This document shows positions 44,342 through 52,415 of a stretch of 64,000 nt of DNA, one piece after another. The notes beneath the pieces are model-generated. The model made no database searches and was not told the DNA's origin. It was given only the letters and a program-made list of their open reading frames with translations. The number at the start of each line of letters is the position of its first letter. The first letter of the stretch is position 1. Made by a program: the position numbers and the translations under genes. The DNA comes from NORP110 sp051251595 (lineage in GTDB: Bacteria > Pseudomonadota > Alphaproteobacteria > Rhodobacterales > Rhodobacteraceae): positions 186,001 through 250,000 of the forward strand of contig JBPOFA010000004.1 of assembly GCA_051251595.1 (NCBI GenBank). Reading direction: 5' to 3'.

Positions 44342-47300
44342 TCATTCTACCGCCATCTTATTCAAAGTGGCGTAGTCCAGTTTCCCGGTTCCCAAAAGCG
44401 GCATTTCGTCAAGGACGCGGATGTCTCTTGGAATGGCAAGTTCAGCCACGCCGTGTTCTTTGCCCCAGGCCCTTAACGCTGCAAGCTTGGGATGTTTTTC
44501 CGTCGTGAACAGTACCAGCTGTTCACCCTTGCGCGGGTCAGGTCGTGATACAATGGCGTGTTCCGCATTTGGCCATACAGCGCTTACATAGCCTTCCACT
44601 GCGGGCAAGGAAATCATTTCGCCGCCGATTTTGGTGAACCGTTTCACCCGGCCCAAGATTGTAACAAAGCCAGAGTCGTCAATCTCGATGATATCGCCCG
44701 TGTCGTGCCAGCCGTCTTCTGGTGGCTGCAATATGCCGGGTTTGTCCGCTTTTAGGTACCCGGCCATAATATTGGGACCTTTGACAAACGCGCGTCCCCC
44801 TCGTTCGATGCCCTCTATATGTTCCAATCGGGCCTCTACCCCGGGAAGCAATCGCCCAACCGTGCCAGACCGGTAGTGCATTGGCGTATTGACCGCGATC
44901 ACAGGCGAGGCCTCTGTCGCGCCGTAGCCTTCCAGAATGCGCAACCCAAATTTGTCTGCATAGGCTTGCCGGGTCTCATCCTTGACCCGTTCCGCCCCGG
45001 CAAAAATGTAACGCAGAGAGTAGAAATCATAGCTGTGCGCCATGCGGGCATAGCCTGCCAGGAACGTGTCCGTGCCGAACATGATCGTCGCATTCGAGGC
45101 ATAGACCATCGCGGGAACAATCCGGTAATGCAGCGGGCTTGGATATAAGACCACGCGTACGCCGTGCAGGATGGGCAACAATGTGCCGCCCGTCAGACCA
45201 AAGCTGTGGAATATCGGCAGGGCGTTCAGAACGGTATCGGATTGGTTGAAGTCAACACGCGCGGCCAATTGCCGACAGTTCGACAACAGATTGCGATGTG
45301 TCAGAACCACACCTTTGGGCGACCCTTCGGACCCGCTGGTGAACAGAACAACCGCCGGATCATCCGAAGAAATCTGCAAAGCCTTGTGGCGACGTGCTGC
45401 AAATTTGCTGTTCCAAAGCGCACGCAGCTTGTCCAGTTTTCCGATGCCCGCGCCGACATCCTCTAGCCAGATGATGTTTATGCCTTCGCCTTCCAGGGCG
45501 GCGACGACATCGATCAGGTTACCCTGTTCTACAAAGGCGCGCGCGGTGATGATGGTTTGGATTTCCCCGGCCAAACACGCAGCCTTTAGATTGGCCAGGC
45601 CAGCCGTAAAGTTCAGCATGGCCGGGACACGCCCGATGGATTGCAACGCAAAGAATGTCGCCACAGCGCTGTTTACATTGGGCATCATCAAACCGACGAA
45701 CTCTCTCTGTTTTGTGAGCTTCGACAGCGCGTGTCCCAGGGCCTCGCTTCCGGTGACCAGCCTTGAATAGCTCAACGGCTTGCGGTTCACGTCTTCGACA
45801 ATCGGGGCCTTGTGGCCAAAAATATGCCGTGCCTCCAGCAACGCACTGTACAACGTCCGATCCGTGTCAGATGTGGCAAAAATCATCTGGCTCATTTCGT
45901 CATAGAGCTTGCGCCCCGCGGCCGCGCGACGTTCCCGCGCGCTCATTTCGCCCTCTATTTCAAAGCGGCGTGGTTCCAGGATGGTCAGCGTGATCTTGGG
46001 AAACAGACGCAGACGGACTTTGCCTTTCAGCCGTGAAAACGGGGTGTATTGTGCACCTTCAATCCGCACCGGAGTGATCGCCGCATCAGATTTGGCCGCG
46101 ATGAGGCCCGGCCCGTCAAAGATTTTCATCAATGCACCCGTCACCGTGATCCGTCCTTCAGGGAAGATCACCAGGGTACGGCCTTCTTTGACGGCTTTCA
46201 CCATCGTCTTGGTCGACATCGGGTTTGTGGGATCCACGGGGAAGGCCTCAAACATTGGAAGAAACGGTCGGATCCACCAAGAGTTGGCGATGTCGGTGCT
46301 TAGGGCGAAAGTGGGTTTCCCGGGCAAAAATGCACCCAGCAAAATGCCATCCAAAAAGGAAACATGGTTGACCACTACCACCGAAGGTACGCCGGGTTTC
46401 GGCATGTTCTGTGCGCCATGAACCTCGACCCGGTAGAGCAATTTCAACAACCAACGCACCATGGCCTTGAACACGACCTCTGGCAGCAGCCAGACAGACA
46501 GGAACGCAACGAACAGTGTTGCAAACCCAAGTGCGCCCAATATGCCCTGAACGGTCGTGCCCGTTTTGATCAACAGCACGGCCACGATCGTGATCAGAAC
46601 CACAATAAAAGACGTCACAATATTGCTGGCGGCAATCGTGCGAGAGCGTTCTTCTGGTGGCCCAAAGGTCTGCAGGATCGCATAGAGCGGCACAACATAC
46701 ATTCCGCCAAACAGGCCGACGCCGAAAAGATCGAACATCAGTCTAAAACTGCCATCAGAGGCTAGAAAGCCCGCTATGTCTTTGTCGGCGCCAAGGCCCG
46801 GATGTCCGCGCGTGGCCAGCCAAAGATCAATCAAACAGATCGACAAGCCAAAGGCTGAGACAGGCACAAAACGGGCCGAAATCCTACCGCCCAAAAGTTT
46901 GTTCACTGCAAGAGAGCCGATCGCAACACTGACAGAGAAGATGACCAGAAACAGGGTGGTGACTTCTTTATCGGCTTGCAAAACGCCACTGACCAAAGGG
47001 GTGAGTTCCGACAGCAGGATCGCGCCTGCGGCAAAGAACCACCCGATCCCAAGGATCGACAACCAGACGGCGCGATGCTTGCGCGCGGCGCCAACGACGC
47101 GAAAGGTGCTGGCAAAGATATTGCGGTCAACCTTAAGGTCTGGATCGGTTGGTGGGGCGCTTGGGACGGCAAGACTGGCAATAAAGCCGATCGAGGCCAG
47201 TCCAACCGCGACAACCCCGGCAATCCAGGGGGCAATCAACCCGGCCAGCAATTGGCCGCCCAGAATGGCCAGAAACGTACCTGCTTCGACCAATCCGGTG

Positions 47301-47737
47301 CCACCCATGATTTCGTCTTTTTTCAGGTGTTGGGGCAGGATGGCGTATTTGACCGGACCAAACATCGTTGATTGCAGGCCCATCAAAAAGAGAGTGGTCA
47401 ACAGAATGGGGATCGACTGCATCTGAAAGCCGACTAAGGCCAGCCCCATCAAGATGACTTCGGCACCTTTGATGTACCGCAGCAGTGTTGATTTATCGTA
47501 GGCGTCCGCCATTTGGCCGGCCATGGCCGAAAACAAAAAATATGGAAGGATAAAGATACCCGTCGCGATTGTTGCCAAAAACACGGCTTTGTCCGGGTCA
47601 GCTGCGTAGATGCCAAAACTGGCAAGAAACAGCATGGAGAATTTCAGCAGGTTGTCGTTAAAGGCCCCAAGGAATTGCACGACGAAAAGGGGGGCGAAAC
47701 GGCGTTTTGTTAAAAGGGAAAACTCTGGCGCGGACAT
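44342..47737 (-). CDS. Three-domain MFS transporter / 2-acyl-GPE acyltransferase / acyl-ACP ligase (LplT-Aas fusion)
   Basis: A 1131-residue fusion. The N-terminal part (about 1-410) is an MFS transporter of the lysophospholipid transporter type. The middle (about 430-625) is a PlsC acyltransferase with NHVSFLD, His458 and Asp463 forming the HxxxxD motif, and FPEGR. The C-terminal part (about 640-1131) is an AMP-binding acyl ligase with the LFTSGSEGSPKG phosphate loop. In E. coli the LplT and Aas proteins together import and reacylate lysophospholipids; here both are one chain. It lies divergent from the TetR gene, with several TGAAC-N3-GTTCA sites in between. Confidence 0.94.
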   Translation of the reverse strand: MSAPEFSLLTKRRFAPLFVVQFLGAFNDNLLKFSMLFLASFGIYAADPDKAVFLATIATGIFILPYFLFSAMAGQMADAYDKSTLLRYIKGAEVILMGLALVGFQMQSIPILLTTLFLMGLQSTMFGPVKYAILPQHLKKDEIMGGTGLVEAGTFLAILGGQLLAGLIAPWIAGVVAVGLASIGFIASLAVPSAPPTDPDLKVDRNIFASTFRVVGAARKHRAVWLSILGIGWFFAAGAILLSELTPLVSGVLQADKEVTTLFLVIFSVSVAIGSLAVNKLLGGRISARFVPVSAFGLSICLIDLWLATRGHPGLGADKDIAGFLASDGSFRLMFDLFGVGLFGGMYVVPLYAILQTFGPPEERSRTIAASNIVTSFIVVLITIVAVLLIKTGTTVQGILGALGFATLFVAFLSVWLLPEVVFKAMVRWLLKLLYRVEVHGAQNMPKPGVPSVVVVNHVSFLDGILLGAFLPGKPTFALSTDIANSWWIRPFLPMFEAFPVDPTNPMSTKTMVKAVKEGRTLVIFPEGRITVTGALMKIFDGPGLIAAKSDAAITPVRIEGAQYTPFSRLKGKVRLRLFPKITLTILEPRRFEIEGEMSARERRAAAGRKLYDEMSQMIFATSDTDRTLYSALLEARHIFGHKAPIVEDVNRKPLSYSRLVTGSEALGHALSKLTKQREFVGLMMPNVNSAVATFFALQSIGRVPAMLNFTAGLANLKAACLAGEIQTIITARAFVEQGNLIDVVAALEGEGINIIWLEDVGAGIGKLDKLRALWNSKFAARRHKALQISSDDPAVVLFTSGSEGSPKGVVLTHRNLLSNCRQLAARVDFNQSDTVLNALPIFHSFGLTGGTLLPILHGVRVVLYPSPLHYRIVPAMVYASNATIMFGTDTFLAGYARMAHSYDFYSLRYIFAGAERVKDETRQAYADKFGLRILEGYGATEASPVIAVNTPMHYRSGTVGRLLPGVEARLEHIEGIERGGRAFVKGPNIMAGYLKADKPGILQPPEDGWHDTGDIIEIDDSGFVTILGRVKRFTKIGGEMISLPAVEGYVSAVWPNAEHAIVSRPDPRKGEQLVLFTTEKHPKLAALRAWGKEHGVAELAIPRDIRVLDEMPLLGTGKLDYATLNKMAVE

Positions 47738-47839
47738 CGCAAATTCCTTTTAGCTAATGTTTAACTTAAGGTTTTCGGTTCTCCTAAAGAAAACGACTAC
47801 CTTTCATTTGTCGGCATGACGGCAAATTCCGAATCGAAA

Positions 47840-47971
47840 TGAACGCCGTTCAAAATGAATTAATCACGAGCAATGGGGTGCGTCAATGAAATAGTGAACA
47901 ATGTTCAGAATAAATCTTTCCGTGGCCGTCTTGAACGCTGTTCGGGGGCTTGGTATTGTGAACGACGTTCA
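47840..47971. promoter_or_regulatory. Array of four TGAAC-N3-GTTCA operators (acyl-ligase / TetR divergent promoter)
   Basis: Perfect copies lie at 47840-47852 (TGAACGCCGTTCA), 47895-47907 (TGAACAATGTTCA) and 47959-47971 (TGAACGACGTTCA), and one with a single end mismatch at 47932-47944 (TGAACGCTGTTCG). They fill the gap between the divergent acyl-ligase and TetR genes. The same 13-mer recurs before the PspA gene, so these are the likely binding sites of the TetR protein. Confidence 0.85.
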
Positions 47972-47995
47972 AATTTAGCTGGTAGGAGCATTCTT

Positions 47996-48592
47996 TTGGC
48001 CCGGAGGTCTGATCATTCACGAACCGAACTCAAAGGGCTGGTCCTTGAAACTGCGACGCGGATTATCGCCGAGCAGGGCCTAAGCGCACTCACGGCGCGT
48101 AAAATCGCTTCGGAAATCGGGTATTCGCCTGGCTCAATCTATAATGTCGTCGAGGATCTGGACGAGCTGATTGGTCTGGTCAACGAAGGGACGATGCGCA
48201 AGCTCAACACTGATCTTGCTGCAATTGACATGACGGGGAATGCGCTGGCAGATGCGGGGCAAGTCTTAGATGTTTACATCAAGTTTCGCAATGAACATTC
48301 CGGCCTGTGGGAAGCAAATCTGAACCACGCCGTTCGTCAGGATGTCCAGCAACCAGCGGGCTATGTTGAGCAAACCGAGGTTAGCTTCAAAATCGCGGCC
48401 CGCGCTATCGGTCCTGCCTTTAATGGTGATATTGCGAAAACTCAGCTGGCCGTGCGTGTTTTGTGGGCTTCACTGCAGGGGATTTTCTCGGTTTCGGACT
48501 CCGCGACTGTGTTTCAGGACGGTGTCGACAGCCAACGCCAAATGGCGGACAATTTGGTTGAAACCTATCTTAAGGGTGTGAGTGCAGGGTAG
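47996..48592 (+). CDS. TetR-family transcriptional regulator
   Basis: A 198-residue TetR protein. The helix-turn-helix is visible (LETATRIIAEQGLSALTARKIASEIGYS is the region, with SPGSIYNVVEDLDEL after it). The C-terminal ligand domain resembles the WHG group. I chose the TTG at 47996, which has AGGAG seven bases upstream. A longer version from 47873 would run through three operator-like palindromes and lacks family homology. It is divergent from the acyl-ligase gene and convergent with YiaAB. It likely senses an acyl or lipid compound (inference), since its probable targets concern membrane lipids and PspA. Confidence 0.87.
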   Translation: MARRSDHSRTELKGLVLETATRIIAEQGLSALTARKIASEIGYSPGSIYNVVEDLDELIGLVNEGTMRKLNTDLAAIDMTGNALADAGQVLDVYIKFRNEHSGLWEANLNHAVRQDVQQPAGYVEQTEVSFKIAARAIGPAFNGDIAKTQLAVRVLWASLQGIFSVSDSATVFQDGVDSQRQMADNLVETYLKGVSAG

Positions 48593-48600
48593 GACGCAGA

Positions 48601-48631
48601 GGCCAGAGCACGGGAACCCAGTACTCTGGCC
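48601..48631. terminator. Bidirectional hairpin between TetR and YiaAB genes
   Basis: GGCCAGAG at 48601-48608 pairs perfectly with CTCTGGCC at 48624-48631 across a 15-base loop, in the 49-base gap between convergent stops. No T-run follows, so it is a moderate terminator at best. Confidence 0.5.
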
Positions 48632-48641
48632 CAAAAGTAGA

Positions 48642-48923
48642 TCATTCAATGTCCTGTACACTAACCTCTGCCAAAAGCCGTTCGGTCTTGGCGTCTTCGA
48701 TTTTGTTGTGCAGACGGTCACTTTCTTCGTTATCTCGAATGGCTTTTGTGATCGCCGCTGTCGTGCTTACCAACATGATCGCAGCCATCGCGTAAAAGCC
48801 TTTGGCGGAAAAACTCGCTTCAAGGGAATAGATCCCGCCAGCCATCATGCCGGCCGCAATGATGAATTGCAGATAGGTGAATAGGTTCCAGGAATTGGTG
48901 GGTTTGTTTACATAAGTGCTCAT
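48642..48923 (-). CDS. YiaA/YiaB-family inner membrane protein
   Basis: A 93-residue protein with the YiaAB two-helix domain: one hydrophobic segment at about 14-31 (FTYLQFIIAAGMMAGGIYSL) and a second at about 40-58 (GFYAMAAIMLVSTTAAI), then a charged tail. The ATG at 48923 has AAAGGAAC upstream; an in-frame extension to 49046 would overlap the PspA gene and is rejected. It lies 50 bases after pspA and is presumably co-transcribed. The molecular role of YiaAB proteins is unknown. The pairing with PspA suggests a part in membrane integrity. Confidence 0.85.
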   Translation of the reverse strand: MSTYVNKPTNSWNLFTYLQFIIAAGMMAGGIYSLEASFSAKGFYAMAAIMLVSTTAAITKAIRDNEESDRLHNKIEDAKTERLLAEVSVQDIE

Positions 48924-48973
48924 AAAATGTTCCTTTGTTGGATTGTCGGCGTCGCCTGATTGAACTGGGACGG

Positions 48974-49657
48974 TTAAGATGATTTCTTTTGTGCCTTCAG
49001 CCGCTCCAAAACGGCAGTGGCGTCTGATCGCAATGGTGCGCCACATCCGGCAGCCGCCAAACGGTCGCTCATGGTTTCGGCGTTTGTCCCAATCGACAGC
49101 TCTGACACGGCGGCAGCTGTGGCTTCGGCATGTTCCTGGCGTTCCTGCAGTCGCTTCAAGGTCTCAGACGCGTCTTTCAGGTCGTTTGTCTGGTTGCTTT
49201 GCATGACACCCCGAACGTGGATTGCCTTTTGGTTCGCCTCTGCCAAGTGTTGGCCGCGTTTCATTTCGCGCAGACAGGTTTCGCTTTCGGCCAAGCATTG
49301 CTTTAACCGTGCAATTTCAGTGCGATACGTCTCAATCGCTTTGCGCGTCATGTCTCTTTCGGCTTCAAGATGGGCAATGGTGCCCGCAGCCTCAGAGGCG
49401 AGCGCATCCTGATCTTTCGCCAACGCATCCAGGGCACGAGTTTCAAGATCGGCAATCTGGGCCTCTATCCGGGCGAGGGAAGTTTTCTCGCGCTGTGCAT
49501 AGGCCATGACAACGGCGACAGCCTTGCGGGATTTTTCGACCCCTTGCGCGGCTTCGCGTATTTGTTGGCGCAAAAGGGACAATGCGTTTGCGTCCATGTA
49601 GGCTTGTGACGTGTCGACGACACGGCCACGGGCCAGGGTCATGATTTGTTTAAGCAC
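48974..49657 (-). CDS. PspA/IM30-family protein
   Basis: A 227-residue, strongly helical, charged coiled-coil protein of the PspA/Vipp1 family (residues about 25-190 heptad-like, with LRQQIREAAQGVEKSRKAV and LEAERDMTRKAIETYRTEIA). Such proteins bind and reinforce the inner membrane under stress. It differs from E. coli PspA in that no pspF or pspBC genes are near. Control is probably by the TetR protein through three TGAAC-N3-GTTCA-type sites just upstream. YiaAB follows in the same transcript. Confidence 0.85.
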   Translation of the reverse strand: MLKQIMTLARGRVVDTSQAYMDANALSLLRQQIREAAQGVEKSRKAVAVVMAYAQREKTSLARIEAQIADLETRALDALAKDQDALASEAAGTIAHLEAERDMTRKAIETYRTEIARLKQCLAESETCLREMKRGQHLAEANQKAIHVRGVMQSNQTNDLKDASETLKRLQERQEHAEATAAAVSELSIGTNAETMSDRLAAAGCGAPLRSDATAVLERLKAQKKSS

Positions 49658-49674
49658 TTTATCTCTCCATTAAT

Positions 49675-49745
49675 TGAACGATGTTCACGATGTGATTCAT
49701 ACAGGTATTTGAACGCCGTTCAATAAATATTTTGAACGTCGATCA
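49675..49745 (-). promoter_or_regulatory. Three TGAAC-N3-GTTCA operators upstream of pspA-yiaAB
   Basis: TGAACGATGTTCA at 49675-49687 and TGAACGCCGTTCA at 49710-49722 are perfect palindromes. TGAACGTCGATCA at 49733-49745 has one mismatch. They begin 18 bases before the PspA start and match the array in the TetR promoter, so PspA-YiaAB should belong to the same regulon. Confidence 0.85.
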
Positions 49746-49947
49746 AAATTAGCGCGCAGGGACCTGCTGAAACACCCGGTTGAACCGCTGTTTGGCCAAC
49801 ATGACTGCAAATGCAGGGCGCGATAAAAATGTTTTAGGCTCAATAGGTTGCAACGTTTTGGTTGACACCTGGACGCCGGTCGCCTCAAAAGGTCATGTCT
49901 AACTGCATAGACAAAATGTCGGATGGATTTACTGGTGGGGGCCGGGT

Positions 49948-50886
49948 ATGCGACTGAGTTTCAGCAAGTTCAAAGACCGAATCTGGTTCGCTTTTGATGC
50001 CGGTTCGCGCCGTTTGGTCGCTGCGCCAAAGCCGATTCGATCTGGCGTCTACCGTGTCATCCAGGGGCTTTTGCTGGCCCTTTACTATGTGCCCCAATCC
50101 CCATTGCGCCGCACGTCACAATCGTTCTCTGCTGTGATCGGCAAAGGCCCGCCGCGCAAGCTTCACGCCGACTTTAGCCGGAACTTTGTCATTGGGCTGG
50201 AGCGGATGGAGTTTTTGCGCAACGGACCATTGGATGAAATCGACGCTTTATTGTGCATCCCTGAACAGCAAAGACTTGACCGCTTGTTAGAACAGGGTGG
50301 GGTCCTGATGGCGATGCCGCATTGTCAGGCGACGGTGTTGTCCGTGCGCTGCCTGGCGTCGCGCTATCCGACGTTGATGATCGTGCGCACAACGTCTAAG
50401 AAATCCCGCGCAGATGCCCAATGGACCTATTACGAAAAACTTGGTTGCGATGTGGTCGATGTCCGCCGCAACAGCGAAGCCAAAGTGGCCAGAGAAGTGC
50501 TGCGGGCAATTCGCGCAGGCAAGATCGTTATCGGCGTTGTCGATCGGCTGAATGAAACGCCGCCTGCGTCAGACCCGGTCAACAAAGTCAAAGATACTGT
50601 CAGGGTCAAGGCGTTTGGCCAACCGGTTGGACTGCCCGGCTGGCCGGTCCGGTTTGCGGCGAAATGCCGGGTTCCCGTTTTGCCCGTGATGGTGGAACAG
50701 ACGCGGGATGCGCTGACCTTTCACATCGGTGCAGAAATTACCGCAGGTGAAATGGTAGAGTCCACGCAGGCATGGTTCGATGTTTTGGAAGACTTCATTC
50801 GGACCTATCCATCCGATTGGCTGTTCTTGTATGACAAGCACTGGGGCAAGTGTCTGAAAAACGCAGAACTTGAGCTAAAAGAATAG
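49948..50886 (+). CDS. LpxL/HtrB-like lysophospholipid acyltransferase-superfamily protein
   Basis: A 312-residue protein resembling the lipid A late acyltransferase family: an N-terminal hydrophobic segment (VYRVIQGLLLALYYVP), GVLMAMPHCQATVLS at the usual HxxxxE position, and VIGVVDRLNE and PVLPVMVEQ in the later conserved regions. The usual acid five residues after the histidine is absent (HCQATV), so classical acyl transfer may be lost or changed. It starts about 200 bases from the TetR-type operator sites before pspA and is divergent from pspA, which makes co-regulation possible. The substrate is unknown. Confidence 0.7.
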   Translation: MRLSFSKFKDRIWFAFDAGSRRLVAAPKPIRSGVYRVIQGLLLALYYVPQSPLRRTSQSFSAVIGKGPPRKLHADFSRNFVIGLERMEFLRNGPLDEIDALLCIPEQQRLDRLLEQGGVLMAMPHCQATVLSVRCLASRYPTLMIVRTTSKKSRADAQWTYYEKLGCDVVDVRRNSEAKVAREVLRAIRAGKIVIGVVDRLNETPPASDPVNKVKDTVRVKAFGQPVGLPGWPVRFAAKCRVPVLPVMVEQTRDALTFHIGAEITAGEMVESTQAWFDVLEDFIRTYPSDWLFLYDKHWGKCLKNAELELKE

Positions 50887-51044
50887 ATCGTGGACATGCG
50901 CGAAATGTCGCGATATCCGAACTGGCAAAATGATCCAGCTGCCATATTATGACCCTGTCCTTGCCGATTGAGACAAGGCGTCGCACCGCTTGATACGTCA
51001 TTCACTTAAGTTATTTCACGCTTAGAATTGCAAGGAGCAGAATA

Positions 51045-52412
51045 TTGGACACTCTCATACTTTCGCGTATCCAGTTTGGGGCAAATATCTCTTTTCATAT
51101 TCTGTTTCCCACGATCACCATTGCTCTGGGCTGGGTGCTTTTCTATTTTCGTGTTCGCTTCAATTTCTCTGGTGACCAGAAATGGATGGACGCCTACGGC
51201 TTTTGGGTCAAAGTCTTTGCGCTTAGCTTTGCCATGGGGGTCGTATCCGGCATTACAATGTCGTTCCAGTTCGGGACCAACTGGCCGGGTTTCATGGAAA
51301 GGGTCGGGAATGTCGCCGGCCCGCTCTTGGCCTATGAGGTGCTGACCGCCTTCTTCCTAGAGGCGGTGTTTCTGGGCATCATGTTGTTTGGGGCCAGCCG
51401 CGTACCGGTTTGGCTGCACACATTGGCCACGTTTTTGGTGTCCTTTGGCACAACGATGAGCGCGTTCTGGATCATCGTTTTGAACAGCTGGATGCAAACG
51501 CCGGTCGGGTTCGAGCTTCGGGATGGAATCGTCCATGCGACCGATTGGATGGCCATCATCTTTAACCCGTCCATGCCCTATCGCTTGACGCATATGTTGT
51601 TGGCGTCGGGGCTGACTGTGTCGTTCCTGATTGCCGGGATAGCCGCGTTTCGCTGGCTGCTGGGCGACCGAGAGACCGGTACGCAGATGCGCTTTGGCCT
51701 GACACTTGCCGCTGTGTTGATCCCGGTTCAGATTTTTGTGGGCGACGCCCATGGTCTGAACACGTTGGAACACCAGCCGCAAAAGATCGCGGCGATGGAA
51801 GCGAACTGGGAAACGCAGGGCGATGTGCCCCTGATCCTGTTTGCGATCCCAGATGAGGAACAGCGCGAAAACCTGATGGAGGTCGCCATTCCGCATGGGG
51901 CCAGCCTGATCCTCACGCACAGCTGGGATGGGGTGGTGCCGGGCCTGAACGATTTCGTGGAAGCAGATGGAACCGTTCTGCACCCGCCGGTTCTGCCGCT
52001 GTTCTTTTCCTTCCGCATCATGGTCGGCGTGGGTATGGCCATGCTGGCGCTGTCCTGGGGCGGCGTCTTGCTGATGCGTCGACGTGGGGCAGAGGGCCTG
52101 CCGCGCATCTTCCTGTTCGCCATGGTGGCGATGACGTTCTCGGGCTGGCTGGCAACGTTGGCCGGGTGGTACACGACCGAAATCGGGCGACAGCCTTGGT
52201 TGGTGTCCGGTGTGCTGACAACGAAACAGGCCGTGGCGGACGTGCCCGCCCCCATGGTTCTGTCGACGCTGATCGCCTATCTGACCGTCTATGCGTTACT
52301 ATTGGCGGCTTATATCGGCGTGATATTTTATTTGGCGACGCGCGCGGCCAAGGGCAAAAGCCCCCTGCGCGAAGAGCCACGCCAAGACCCATCCACCTTG
52401 CCTGCGGAGTAA
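51045..52412 (+). CDS. cydA: Cytochrome bd-type ubiquinol oxidase subunit I (CioA-like)
   Basis: A 455-residue membrane protein with nine or so helices. His18 (ISFHILFP) is the expected heme b595/d-site ligand and His183 (YRLTHMLLAS) the b558 ligand. The GRQPW motif is present (EIGRQPWLVSG). The length and compact Q-loop point to the cyanide-insensitive CioA subgroup. The start is TTG with AAGGAG nine bases upstream. It oxidises quinol and reduces oxygen with high affinity, without proton pumping. Followed three bases later by subunit II. Confidence 0.94.
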   Translation: MDTLILSRIQFGANISFHILFPTITIALGWVLFYFRVRFNFSGDQKWMDAYGFWVKVFALSFAMGVVSGITMSFQFGTNWPGFMERVGNVAGPLLAYEVLTAFFLEAVFLGIMLFGASRVPVWLHTLATFLVSFGTTMSAFWIIVLNSWMQTPVGFELRDGIVHATDWMAIIFNPSMPYRLTHMLLASGLTVSFLIAGIAAFRWLLGDRETGTQMRFGLTLAAVLIPVQIFVGDAHGLNTLEHQPQKIAAMEANWETQGDVPLILFAIPDEEQRENLMEVAIPHGASLILTHSWDGVVPGLNDFVEADGTVLHPPVLPLFFSFRIMVGVGMAMLALSWGGVLLMRRRGAEGLPRIFLFAMVAMTFSGWLATLAGWYTTEIGRQPWLVSGVLTTKQAVADVPAPMVLSTLIAYLTVYALLLAAYIGVIFYLATRAAKGKSPLREEPRQDPSTLPAE

Positions 52413-52415
52413 CCC

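Noticed and set aside
47873..47995. Longer N-terminus for the TetR protein
   Set aside because: That stretch contains three operator-like palindromes and codes for cysteine-rich sequence with no similarity to TetR proteins; a good ribosome-binding site precedes the TTG at 47996.
50887..51044. FNR/FnrL site upstream of the cytochrome bd genes
   Set aside because: CTTGATACGTCATTCAC has only one acceptable half-site (TTGAT); the second half does not match ATCAA.
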